From: Acidimicrobiia bacterium
GTDB lineage: Bacteria > Actinomycetota > Acidimicrobiia > IMCC26256 > JAOSJM01
Direction of reading: 5' to 3'
DNA length: 64,000 bases
Assembly: GCA_027494165.1 (NCBI GenBank)
Contig: JAOSJM010000005.1
Coordinates: 62,001-126,000 of the forward strand
Every line of letters begins with the position of its first letter. Within the stretch, counting starts at the first letter, position 1. Positions 18,877 through 27,801 of the stretch are shown here, piece by piece. The notes beneath the pieces are model-generated. The model saw only the letters and a list, made by a program, of their open reading frames with translations. It did no database searches and was not told where the DNA came from. A program made the translations under genes and the position numbers.

Positions 18877-19566
18877 TCAGCCGCTCGGAGCCGCCTCCAC
18901 GGCGTCGCGGCACACCTCGTCCAGGCAGTCCGGATCGGCCAGCAGGGCCCGCATCGCGAACCGGGCGACGTAGTGGGCGACATCGCGCGCCGCCAGGTCG
19001 CGCTGGCCGTGCACGCGGGTCAGGACCGAGTGGACCAATCCGATGATCGAGGCGAGCGCGAGCGAGGGGTCGGTCGGCGCGAGCTCCCCGGCCTCGATCC
19101 CCTCACGGATGAGCTTCTCGACCGCGGCGTTCCACTGCTGCATCTTCCGCCACCACGCCAGGTACCGGGGTTTGCGCACCTCACGGGAGTTGACGAGGCA
19201 GCTCAGGTCGTACGGGCTGTCGACGATCCGGCGGATCTGCTGGTGGAGCAGGCGGTACAGGCGGGACGCGGGCGATCCCTCCTCGGCGATGATCCCGACG
19301 GCGTAGACGCTCGAGACGTTCAGCGTGTAGTCGAGGATCCGCTCGAGGATCTCCTCCTTGCCGTCGAAGTAGTAGTACAGCGAGGGACCGCGCAGCCCGG
19401 CCCGGCGCGCGATCTCCCGTACGGACGTGCCCTCGAAGCCGTAGGTGGCGAAGAGGTCGGCCGCGACCCGGAGGATGTCCTCCTCGGGGCTCAGCTCCGC
19501 CTCCCGCGCGCTGACGCGCGGCCGGCCGATCCCCCGGTTCTCCCTTGCTCGCTCCTGGGCGCCCAC
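18877..19566 (-). CDS. TetR family transcriptional regulator
   Basis: A 229-residue regulator: a positively charged N-terminal tail, then EEDILRVAADLFATYGFEGTSVREIARRAGLRGPSLYYYFDGKEEIL, a canonical TetR helix-turn-helix. The C-terminal ligand domain starts with a TetR_C-like IVDSPYDLSCLV stretch. The position between a ligase (19609) and the FAD-SDR-AcxB-like genes on the same strand makes it the local controller, perhaps acting on the palindromes at 18764 and 22547. The effector is unknown. Confidence 0.88.
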   Translation of the reverse strand: MGAQERARENRGIGRPRVSAREAELSPEEDILRVAADLFATYGFEGTSVREIARRAGLRGPSLYYYFDGKEEILERILDYTLNVSSVYAVGIIAEEGSPASRLYRLLHQQIRRIVDSPYDLSCLVNSREVRKPRYLAWWRKMQQWNAAVEKLIREGIEAGELAPTDPSLALASIIGLVHSVLTRVHGQRDLAARDVAHYVARFAMRALLADPDCLDEVCRDAVEAAPSG

Positions 19567-19608
19567 GTCCGTCTCCGGTCACCTGCGGGGCGTCCAGCCT
19601 ACCCGGGG

Positions 19609-21135
19609 CTACCCGACGCGCCGGACGGCCCCCTCCCAGTAGCGCTCGCGGACCAGGCGCTTCAGGATCTTCCCCGTGGGGTTCTTCGGCAGCTCCTCGA
19701 CCAGCTCGACCGACTTGGGGATCTTGTAACCCGCGAGCCGGGGGCGGCAGTGCTCGATCAGCTCCCGCGCGCCCAGCGCCCCCGGCTCCTTCGGGACGAC
19801 GATTGCGTGGACGGCCTCCCCCCAACGCTCGTCCGGGATGCCGACGACCGCGACCTCGAGGACCTGCGGGTGCCCGTAGATGACGTCCTCCACCTCCCGC
19901 GGGTAGACGTTCTCCCCACCGCTCACGATCATGTCCTTGAGACGGTCGGTGACGAACAGGTACCCGTCCTCGGAGCGGTACCCGAGATCCCCGGTGTGCA
20001 TCCACCCACCGGCCAGCGCCTCCTCCGTCGCCTCGGGAGCGTTCCAGTAGCCGTCCATGAGACAGGGACCGCGACTGAGGATCTCCCCGACCACTCCGGG
20101 CCCGACGTCGCCACCCTGCTCGTCGACGACCCGCGTCTCGAAGGAGACCGCGTCGGTGCCCGCCGAGGCGAGCCACTCGGGATGGCCGTCGGGATCGTGG
20201 TCCCCGGCCCGGAGCATGGAGGCGCAGAACGTCTCGGTCATCCCGAAGAGCTGCATGAACTCGCACCGGGGGAAGGCGGCGATCGCCCGCCGGAGGACGT
20301 CGGGAGCGATCGGCGAGGCGCCGTAGGAGATCAGGCGGAGCGCGCTCAGATCCGCGGCCTCCAGGGTGGGCTCCTGGCCGAGGAGGTTGATGATGGTCGG
20401 GACGAGCATCACGTGGGTCGCCCGCCGCTCCTCGATCGTGCGGATCAGGCTCGCCGGATCGAACGCCTTGACCATCACCGTCGTGGCTCCGTGGTGGGAG
20501 AAGCCGTAGCAGAGGTGGGCGGCGATGTGGAACATCGGCAGCACCTGGACGAAGACGTCACCGGGCCGCACGCCGAGCTCGACGGCGGTGACGTTGAGTC
20601 GGGCCCACAACGCCCCGTTCGATATCACCGCTCCCTTGGGACGGCCGGTGGTGCCACTCGTGTAGATGATCGTGGCGGGCGCGCCGGCCACCAGCATCCC
20701 GGGCCCCGCCGACGCGTCCTCGGCCGCCGTCACCTCGTCGTAGGGCTCACCGACGCCGTCGCCGCCCAGGTACCACTTCCGCTCGACCCCCAGGGCACCG
20801 GCCGCCCCCGCGAGGTCCGGCCCGTGGATCAGCAGGCGAGGCGTGGAGTCCGCCACGAGGAACTCCAGCTCGGGGACGGACAGGCGCGTGTTGAGCGGCA
20901 CCAGCGTCATCCCGGCCCGCTGGACCGCGGCCTGGATCTCCAGGTACTCGAGCTCGTTGTGCGCCAGCAGTGCCACGCGGTCCCCCGGCCGGAGGCCCGC
21001 CCGGGTCAGGGCCGAGGCCGTCCGGCTCGCGCGGGCGTCGACGTCGGCGAACGAGAGGGCGCGGTCACCCTCCACCACGCAGGTCCGATCGGGAGATCGC
21101 CTGGCGGCGTTGCGGACGAGGTCGGGAACTTCCAC
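19609..21135 (-). CDS. AMP-forming acyl-CoA ligase (class I adenylate-forming)
   Basis: A 508-residue ligase that activates a carboxylic acid to its CoA thioester via an acyl-AMP. P-loop IIYTSGTTGRPKGAVISN near residue 160, A5-type QLFGMTETFCAS, hinge TGDLGYRSEDGYLFVTDRLKD, and C-terminal lysine region NPTGKILKRL are all present, so it should be active. The N-terminus LVRNAARRSPDRTCVVEG is typical of medium-chain/aromatic FadD-like proteins. It starts 88 bp after the binding-protein gene, with a strong hairpin between, and precedes the TetR gene by 42 bp. The acid is unknown. Confidence 0.9.
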   Translation of the reverse strand: MEVPDLVRNAARRSPDRTCVVEGDRALSFADVDARASRTASALTRAGLRPGDRVALLAHNELEYLEIQAAVQRAGMTLVPLNTRLSVPELEFLVADSTPRLLIHGPDLAGAAGALGVERKWYLGGDGVGEPYDEVTAAEDASAGPGMLVAGAPATIIYTSGTTGRPKGAVISNGALWARLNVTAVELGVRPGDVFVQVLPMFHIAAHLCYGFSHHGATTVMVKAFDPASLIRTIEERRATHVMLVPTIINLLGQEPTLEAADLSALRLISYGASPIAPDVLRRAIAAFPRCEFMQLFGMTETFCASMLRAGDHDPDGHPEWLASAGTDAVSFETRVVDEQGGDVGPGVVGEILSRGPCLMDGYWNAPEATEEALAGGWMHTGDLGYRSEDGYLFVTDRLKDMIVSGGENVYPREVEDVIYGHPQVLEVAVVGIPDERWGEAVHAIVVPKEPGALGARELIEHCRPRLAGYKIPKSVELVEELPKNPTGKILKRLVRERYWEGAVRRVG

Positions 21136-21170
21136 GGCCCCTCCTTCTCGTGGTCTCGGTCGGGCCCCGG

Positions 21171-21199
21171 AGGGAGCGGCGGCGGAGCCGTCGCTCCCT
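21171..21199 (-). terminator. 12-bp hairpin after the binding-protein gene
   Basis: AGGGAGCGGCGG (21171-21182) pairs with 21188-21199 with one G-T wobble, loop CGGAG. It lies 25 bp downstream of the binding-protein stop and upstream of the ligase start at 21135, with no T tract. It may limit read-through so that binding protein exceeds the ligase. Confidence 0.6.
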
Positions 21200-21223
21200 C
21201 TCGGCGCCCCGGGGGGGATGCGA

Positions 21224-22524
21224 TCAGCCGATCTGGTCGGCGCCGGTGAGCCACTCCCCGAGCACGTCGACGGCCTGGCCGTCGCGGTACTGGACGATCC
21301 GCTCGTGGGTGCTGCAGATCGCGGGGAGGATCGCCACCTGCTTCGCGTCGCACGTGTAGGGGTGCGCCATGAAGCTGTGATGGTCCTTCAGGGTCCTCAT
21401 GTGGTCGATCACGGCCTGCGACGTGAGCCCGGCGGGGTCGCCGACCTCGTTGAGGACCTCGACGATGTTCATGACCGTCAGGAAGCCCACCTGGGAGAAC
21501 ATCGACAGCTCGTGGGTCCCGGGTCCGTACTGCTCCAGCTTCTCCCGGTAGGTCGCCACCTCGGGGTCCACCTCGTCGCTGAAGAGCAGGAGCTCGGAGT
21601 TGAAGTAGGCGCCCTCGGCCCCCTCCCCGCCGGTCTCGAGGACGTCCCTGTTGAGGCAGGAGCCGGGATAGAACGTCAGGACGTCGACACCCAGGGCCTG
21701 CTTGGCCTGCATGATGCGCCCGCAGCCCGAGGCCGGGAAGAGCACCATGATGGCGTCGGGGTCCCCCTCGCTGGCCGCGGTGAGCGCGGCCGTGAAGTCG
21801 GCCGTGTCGGCCTTCTCGGGGATGAGCCGGACGTCGGTGACGCCCTTCTTGGCCAGGACCTGCCTGCCGAAGGCGTCGGCCGCGGCCAGGCCGGGCGGGT
21901 TGTCGACGTAGAGGATGTTGACCTTGGTGGCCTTCACCACGTCGGCCAGGTACACGGCCTGGGCCGGGAAGGCAGCCGCGCTGCCCCCTGGAACTGGAAC
22001 GAGACCGGCGACCGGAACTCGGGCATCAGCAGCGGCACGCCCCCGATGTAGGGGATCCCGGCCTGCTCGAGCACCGGCAGCGATGCCTCGGTGCCGTAGT
22101 CGAGGCCCCCGGCGACGAGCAGGACGCCCTTCTCGACGAGCTCGTTGGCGCACTGGGCCGCCGACTCGGGCGTCCCGACGGTCGCGCACACCTCGAGGGC
22201 CAGCGGCCGCCCGCCGACGCCACCGAGCTCCTGGTTGACGTACTCGACCGCGGCCTGCGCCGCCTCCCGGATCTCGGGGAACGATCCCGCCGGGGTGTCC
22301 TCCTGGTTGATCATCCCGATGACGATCGGTTCCCCGGAAGCCTTGGTCGCGCCGGCGGCCGTCGTCGTGGTGTCTCCCCCGGCCGCCGTCGTGGTGGCTC
22401 CCGGCTCGGCCTCGCCGCCGTCGTCGTCCCCGCACGCCGCGACCAGGAGCGCGACGACGCAGAGCAGCGCCACGAGCGGTACCCGCCGCCTCACCTGCCG
22501 CGCCCTGAGCACTCGATCGACCAT
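21224..22524 (-). CDS. ABC transporter substrate-binding lipoprotein, Peripla_BP_6 type (one-base frame break)
   Basis: About 433 residues. The N-terminus has a basic stretch (RARQVRRR), a hydrophobic run and the lipobox LLVAAC followed by GDDDGG, then a Thr/Ala-rich linker, so it is a membrane-anchored lipoprotein. The ligand domain starts at PIVIGMINQEDTPAGSFPE. After VSFQFQG the frame changes at the five-C run 21984-21988 (one base missing) and continues as GSAAAFPAQAVYLADVVKA to the end. ATG 22524 follows GGAGG at good spacing; a GTG sits just before it. No cognate permease is adjacent, so it may serve one of the other Liv importers. Confidence 0.85.
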
Positions 22525-22546
22525 CACCGGGCCTCCTCGGTGGATA

Positions 22547-22562
22547 TCTACTATATAGTAGA
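22547..22562. promoter_or_regulatory. 16-bp perfect AT-rich palindrome upstream of the binding-protein gene
   Basis: TCTACTATATAGTAGA is a perfect inverted repeat, 23 bp upstream of the ATG at 22524. Such an AT-rich stretch is exceptional in this GC-rich window. It most likely is an operator overlapping a promoter. The TetR at 18877 is a candidate binder. Confidence 0.65.
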
Positions 22563-22636
22563 AACTCTGCGCGGAGTGTCGCGCTTCTCGCTCTCGAACG
22601 CAACCCCCGCCGGGTCCCGGCCCGGCGCCCCGCCCC

Positions 22637-24178
22637 TCAGGCCCGGCGCGTGCCCTCGGCCAGCCGCTCGCGCAGCTCGGCCTTGAGGACCTTGCCCATG
22701 GGGTTGGTCGGCAGGGCCTCGACGAAGTGCACCGCCTTGGGGACCTTCGGGCCGCCGAGCCGGTCCCGGCAGTGCTCGACGAGCTCCTCGGCGGTGATGG
22801 CCTCGTGCCCCGGGGCCCGGACGACCACGGCGGTGACCGCCTCGCCCCAGCGCTCGTGGGGCACGCCGACCACGGCCACCTGGCCGACGGCCGGGTGGCC
22901 TCCGAGGACCTCCTCCACCTCCCGGGAGGCCACGTTGGTGCCGCCGCTTATGATCACGTCCTTCGTGCGGTCGACGATCGTGAGGAAGCCGGCCCCGTCG
23001 ACGGTCGCCACGTCGCCGGTTCGGAACCACTCCCCGTCCCACGACGTCGCGTTCTCGGGCACGTCCCCCCAGTAGCGACGCACGACGTTCCCGCCCCGCA
23101 GCAGGATCTCCCCGAACTCGACCCCGTCGCGGGCGACCTCCGACCCGTCGTCGCGCACCACCCGGACCTCGACGCCCGCCGACGGCGTGCCTGCCGACAG
23201 GAGCCGTCCGGGCGGCTGGGCCGCCACCGGGTACATGTCGTCGGGACGCAGGACGCAGGCCACCGAGGTCGACTCGGTCATGCCGTACATGGGCCGGAAC
23301 ACCTCGCCGAAGGCCTCCACGGCCTCCTCGAGCAGGCGGCGCGGGACCGGCGCCGCGCCCACGATCACCCGCTTCAGCGACGACGTGTCGAAGCCCGCCC
23401 GGTCGGGGGTGGCGCAGCACGTCGTGGAGCATGGTCGGGACGAGGACCGTGTGGGTGACCCGGTGCTCCTCGATGGCGGCCAGGCAGGCGGCGGGCTCGA
23501 AGCGGGGCAGGAGCACGGTCCGGGCCGCCTCGGGCAGGGGGAAGAGCTGGCCGGGGCCGCCGGGCACGTTGGCCATGGGGTGCTGGATCAGGTAGGCGTC
23601 CCCGGTGGCGATGGGGATCTCGGCCACGAAGGAGAAGATGGCCGACGCGGCGCTCCGCTGCGTGATGACGGCCCCCTTGGGCCGGCCGGTGGTGCCGCTC
23701 GTCTGGCCGATCGTGAACGGGGCGTCGGGGTCGACGTCGTCGCGCAGCTCGCCTCCCCCGGCCACGACCTCCTCGTAGGGCTCACCGGCCGGGCCCCCGG
23801 GGAGGGCCACCACCGCGTCGCACCGGTCGAGCCAGCCGCCCAGGCACGCCTCCGAGCCGGGGCCGAGGAGGGCGCCGCGGGGCTGCACGTACTCGCCGAA
23901 GTAGCGGTCCAGCTCCGCCGGGTGCGACCGCGTGCTCGACGGGCTGACGACCAGGCCCGAGCCGGCCGCGGCGTAGAAGGACTCCAGGATCTCGGGGACG
24001 TTGTCGGAGACGAGCGCCACCCGGTCCCCCGGCGCCAGCCCCCGGCGCCGGAGCCCGCCGGCGAGCCCGGCCGCCCGCTCGGCCACCTCCCCCAGGTCCT
24101 CCGGTCGCCCGCCACCACCGCGACCCGGTCCCGGTGGTGGCGGGCGTTCACGAGCAGCATGCGGGCGATCATGGCCAC
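22637..24178 (-). CDS. AMP-forming acyl-CoA ligase (two one-base frame breaks)
   Basis: About 513 residues after repair. Start GTG 24178 (AMIARMLLVNARHHRDRVAVV) has GGAGGACGACC upstream. A break at 24101-24102 (one base missing) leads to EDLGEVAERAAGLAGGL. The P-loop is GQTSGTTGRPKGAVITQ. A second break in the five-G run 23405-23409 (one base extra) leads to GFDTSSLKRVIVGAAPVPRR. Then come FRPMYGMTESTSV, RTGDVATVDGAGFLTIVDRTKD and the lysine region NPMGKVLKAEL. The two errors compensate, so the end is in the starting frame. It lies at the 3' end of the dehydrogenase-crotonase operon that begins at 27719. Confidence 0.85.
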
Positions 24179-24226
24179 GGTCGTCCTCCTCCTCCTCGTG
24201 TCGCGGTGCCCGCCAGGACCCGGGGA

Positions 24227-24736
24227 TCAGGGCCCGGGCGACGGTGGTCCGGTCAACCGGGCGTCGGTGTACTCGCGGGCGGCACCCCGGTGGGCCTGGC
24301 GCAGGATCGTGGCCACCGCCACCGGCGAGCGCGCCGCCACCTCCTCGGCGAGCCCGGTCGCCGCCGCGCCCGGGTCGTCGGCCACGAGCGACACCAGCCC
24401 CCAGCGGCGGGCCAGGTCGGCGTCGACCGCCCGCCCGGTCATGGTCAGGTACGCCGCCGCCTTCCGCCCGACGATCCCGGTGCCCCTCCGGACCACCACG
24501 TCGACCCAGTCACCGGCCCGGCCGAAGGTGGCCCCGGGGGTCGCGACGAGCAGGTCGACGGCGACGGCCACCGCGAGGGCCGCGCCCTCGCAGCGGCCGC
24601 GCACCACCCCCACGCTCGCCTCGTCGCGCCGTTCGAGGCCGGCCAGGTCCTCGAGGGTCACCGGACCCAGCCGGTCGAGGTCGACGACGAGGGTGCCCTC
24701 GGGCCACGGCGGGCCGGTCACGAGCTCAGCGGTCAC
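24227..24736 (-). CDS. Short crotonase-like protein lacking the first oxyanion-loop region
   Basis: A 169-residue protein whose middle (EASVGVVRGRCEGAALAVAV, AVDLLVATPGATFGRAGDW) matches the second oxyanion-hole helix of crotonases. The usual first half with a GxxFxAGxDL loop is absent; only about 40 unrelated-looking residues precede. GTG 24736 overlaps the end of the full-length crotonase by 11 bases, so the two are coupled. It could form a hetero-oligomer with that neighbour or be a degenerate copy. I see no frame break that would restore a longer N-terminus. Activity is doubtful. Confidence 0.6.
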   Translation of the reverse strand: MTAELVTGPPWPEGTLVVDLDRLGPVTLEDLAGLERRDEASVGVVRGRCEGAALAVAVAVDLLVATPGATFGRAGDWVDVVVRRGTGIVGRKAAAYLTMTGRAVDADLARRWGLVSLVADDPGAAATGLAEEVAARSPVAVATILRQAHRGAAREYTDARLTGPPSPGP

Positions 24737-25451
24737 CGGCGTACCTCCTGCGGCTGGCCGCCACCGTCCCCGACGCCATGAGCCGGGGCATGATCAGCGG
24801 GGCGAGCCGGTACCCCGCCTCGGCCCCGAGCGTGAGCAACCGCTTGGCGTGCCCGCTCGCCGGGGTCGCCGCCACCTCGGCGGCCAGCGCCACCGCCGCG
24901 TCGACGAGCCGGTCCGGCTCGTGCAGCTCGGCGACCATCCCGTACCCGTGGGCCTCGGCACCCGAGAGCCAGCGCCGTCCCGAGAGGGCCAGGTGGCGGA
25001 CCAGCCCCCGGCCCAGGACGTCGACGGCGCGGACCATGGCGTTGGGCGGGGCCGCCCCGTGGGTGATCTCCGGCAGGCCGAGGACGGCGCGGGGAGACGC
25101 CAGCACGAGGTCGCAGGCCAGGGCCAGCTCGAACCCGAACCCGAGGGCGTAGCCGTCGACGGCGGCCACGACCGGCCTCGGGTGGCCCTCGATGACCCGG
25201 AAGATCCGCTCGACCTCGACGATGAACGCGTCGGCGGCCTCGACCCCCTCGAAGTCGAACATGGCCACGTCGTCGCCGGCGGAGAAGTCGCCCCCGGCCC
25301 CGGCGAGGACGTACGCGGCGGCGTCCTCGCCCAGCGCCGCTTCGAGCCCGTGGTACACGGACAGGTCGGCGGCGTTGCGCTTGTCCGGCCGGTCCATGGT
25401 GGCGACGACGACGTCGCCGCGCCGCTCGACCCGCACCGTCTCGGTCGTCAC
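24726..25451 (-). CDS. Enoyl-CoA hydratase/isomerase family protein
   Basis: A 241-residue crotonase with VATMDRPDKRNAADLS, first oxyanion loop GAGGDFSAGDDVAMFD, second segment DGYALGFGFELALACDLVLAS and PEITHGAAPPNAMVRAVDVLG. GTG 25451 lies 10 bp after the stop of the NTF2-crotonase gene. Third gene of the operon after acyl-CoA dehydrogenase and NTF2-crotonase; it probably hydrates or isomerises the enoyl-CoA made by the dehydrogenase. The specific reaction is not determined. Confidence 0.85.
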   Translation of the reverse strand: MTTETVRVERRGDVVVATMDRPDKRNAADLSVYHGLEAALGEDAAAYVLAGAGGDFSAGDDVAMFDFEGVEAADAFIVEVERIFRVIEGHPRPVVAAVDGYALGFGFELALACDLVLASPRAVLGLPEITHGAAPPNAMVRAVDVLGRGLVRHLALSGRRWLSGAEAHGYGMVAELHEPDRLVDAAVALAAEVAATPASGHAKRLLTLGAEAGYRLAPLIMPRLMASGTVAASRRRYAGDR

Positions 25452-25461
25452 CGGTGCCGCC

Positions 25462-26534
25462 TCACAGGGCCGGTTCCACCTGCATCAGCACGGCCGGCAT
25501 GAACTCGCGGGCCCGGGCGTGGTCGTCGGCCGCGTCGTGGCCGAGCAGCCCCTTGACCAGGGCCACCGCGCCGGGCGCCCAGCCGGCCATCTCGCGGGCG
25601 GCCGCCTCGGCCGCGCCGACCGGGTCGTCGACCACGGCGTGGACGAGACGGGCCTCGAGCGCCTCGGTCGCGCCCACCCGGCGACCGGTGAGGGCGAGGA
25701 GGAGCGCCCGGCGGCGGAGCGCGACGTCGAGGCCCCGGGTCACGAGGACCGACGGCACGGCGCCGTGGTCGATCTCGGCGAAGCCGAAGCGGGCGTCGGG
25801 GGCGGACAGCACGCAGTCGGCGACGAGCAGCACCTCGCTGCCGAACCCGAGGGCCGCGCCGTGCACGGCCACCACGACGGGCTGGGGGAGCGTCTCGATC
25901 GCGGTGAAGAAGCCGAGCGGACCGTCGAGGAACCGCTCGCAGGTGGCCACGTCGGGGAAGTCGAAGCCACCGACGTCCTCGCCGGCGCAGAAGGCCCGTC
26001 CCTCGCCCCGAAGCACGAGGGCCCGGAGGGTCGGGTCGTCGCGGACCTCCCGGACGAAGCGGGTCATGGCGGCGAGCATGGGCTGGCTCACCGCGTTGCG
26101 CTTCTCGTCCCGGTCGAGCACCAGCCGGGCGAGCGGCGGCTCCACCTCCAGCCGGAGGCCGAGGGTCGGCCGGTCGGCCCGACGCACGCGGACGACCCGC
26201 TGCTCGGTGACCAGCCCGCGGTCGTCGACGTCGAGCTCGTCGCGGCCCTCGAAGGCACGGTCGCCGATGCTCCCCCACCACTCGAGGGCGGCGAGGCCGG
26301 GGCGGCACTCGATCCGCTCGACCCGGAGGCGGAGCGGCTCGAAGAAGTCGCGGCGGGCGGCGAACCAGCCCACGATCGCCTCGCGACCCTCGATGGCCTC
26401 CCCCTCGTGGGTGCGCAGGAGGGCGTCGGGGGCGTAGCCCCCGCCAGGCGTTCGAGGTCGAGCTCGGCCGAGGCCGCGAGGTGCTCGTCGAGCGCGGCCC
26501 GGGACGTCTCGACGGTCCCGGCCGCCGGTGTCAC
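25462..26534 (-). CDS. NTF2-like domain fused to an enoyl-CoA hydratase domain (one-base frame break)
   Basis: About 357 residues. GTG 26534 (GGAGGAGCG upstream) opens an NTF2/SnoaL-like domain: TSRAALDEHLAASAELDLERL, then, after the five-C run 26438-26442 (one base missing), GYAPDALLRTHEGEAIEGRE, AIVGWFAARRDFFEPLRL and ALEWWGSIGDRAFEGRDELD. From about residue 125 a complete crotonase follows, with RLVLDRDEKRNAVS, GEGRAFCAGEDVGGFD, HGAALGFGSEVLLVADCVLS and FAEIDHGAVPSVLVTRGLD. It suggests a two-step activity, for example isomerisation or dehydration followed by hydration, in one chain. I know of no named family with this order. A standalone NTF2 plus crotonase pair occurs at 9179-10420. Confidence 0.75.
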
Positions 26535-26559
26535 CGCTCCTCCCCCGTGCCGGCGCCCA

Positions 26560-27719
26560 TCAGTAGGGGCCCGGGTCGCCCCGCTGCAGGTGCTTCACGA
26601 TGATGTTGCGCTGGATCTGGTTGGTCCCGCCCGCGATCTCGTTGAGCTTGGTCTCGCGCCAGAGCCGCTCCATGCCGTACTCGACCATGTACGAGTAGCC
26701 ACCGAGGATCTGCATGCCGCGGTTGGCGCACCGGGTGCCGATCTCGGACCCCGCCACCTTGGCCATCGACGCCTCCATGGAGCAGGGCAGGCCGTGCTCG
26801 AGCTTCCAGGCCGCCTTCCAGGTGAGCAGGCGGGCCATCTCGATCTCGATGGCCATGTCGGCGAGCATGTGCCCCACGGACTGGAACTCGACGATGGGCT
26901 GGTCGAACTGGACCCGGTCCTGCGCGTGGCGCAGCGCGAGGTCCAGGGCCCGCTGCCCGATGCCGCAGCCCTGGGCGCCGACGGTGATCCGCTCGGCGTC
27001 GAGCAGGCCGAAGATGATCTGGGTCCCGTGGTGGAGCTCGCCCACCAGGTTGGCGTGGGGACCCGGACGTCGTCCAGGAAGACCTCGCAGGTGTGGGTGC
27101 CCTGGCCGGCGAGCTTGCGCAGCGGCCGGATGGTGACACCCTCGGCGTCGGTGGGGACGAGCAGGACCGACAGGCCGCGGGGTCCACTGACGTCGGGGTC
27201 GGTCCGCACGAAGGTGAAGATGTACCCGGCCGTGTCGGCGCCGGTGGTGAAGATCTTCTGGCCCCGGATCACCCAGTCGTCGCCGTCGCGCGTCGCCCGG
27301 GTGGACAGGTGGCCCAGGTCGGATCCGGCGTCGGGCTCCGAGAGCCCCATCGCCACGCGCAGGCGACCGGCCGCGATCTCGGGCAGCAGCTCCTTCTTCT
27401 GCTCCTCGGTGCCGTAGCGGTTGATGCCCTTGGCGCAGAACGTCACCGTGGGGATGTAGGAGTAGACGATGCTGCCGCCCGCCCGGGCCACCTCCTCGGC
27501 GACGATGCAGATCGAGATCTCGTCGGCGGCGCTCCCGCCGTAGGTCTCGTCGATGGCGATGCCGCAGAGCCCGAGGTCGGCCATCTTGGCGTAGATCTCG
27601 GACGGGAAGCGCTCCTCCCGGTCGAGCTCGGCCACGACCTCGATCGGGGCCTCCTTCTCGAAGAACGCCCGGAGCGTGCGACGGAGCTCCTGGTGCTCCT
27701 CGGAGATCGTGAAGTCCAT
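26560..27719 (-). CDS. Acyl-CoA dehydrogenase (one-base frame break)
   Basis: About 386 residues. It has the acyl-CoA dehydrogenase layout: N-terminal helical domain (ISEEHQELRRTLRAFFEKEAP), FAD/acyl-binding middle (VAMGLSEPDAGSDLGHLSTRA, RGQKIFTTGADTAGY) and C-terminal helices (AQDRVQFDQPIVEFQSVGHM, ANRGMQILGGYSYMVEYGMER, GGTNQIQRNIIVKHL). The frame breaks at the four-G run 27057-27060 (one base missing), between FLDDVRVP and HANLVGELHHG. It introduces the alpha-beta double bond into an acyl-CoA and passes electrons to ETF. First gene of its operon, with the 15-bp operator 34 bp upstream of ATG 27719. Confidence 0.9.
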
Positions 27720-27753
27720 CGTGGGTCCTCCTCGCGAGGTCCGTGCGCGCCCC

Positions 27754-27768
27754 TAACGTACAACGTCA
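27754..27768 (-). promoter_or_regulatory. 15-bp operator-like palindrome, copy 1 (upstream of acyl-CoA dehydrogenase)
   Basis: Minus strand TGACGTTGTACGTTA. It matches the consensus TNACGTTGNACGTNA shared by seven sites and lies 34 bp before ATG 27719. Confidence 0.65.
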
Positions 27769-27801
27769 GATCCTGCCCCGGCGCACCGCGCCGGCGTCCC
27801 G

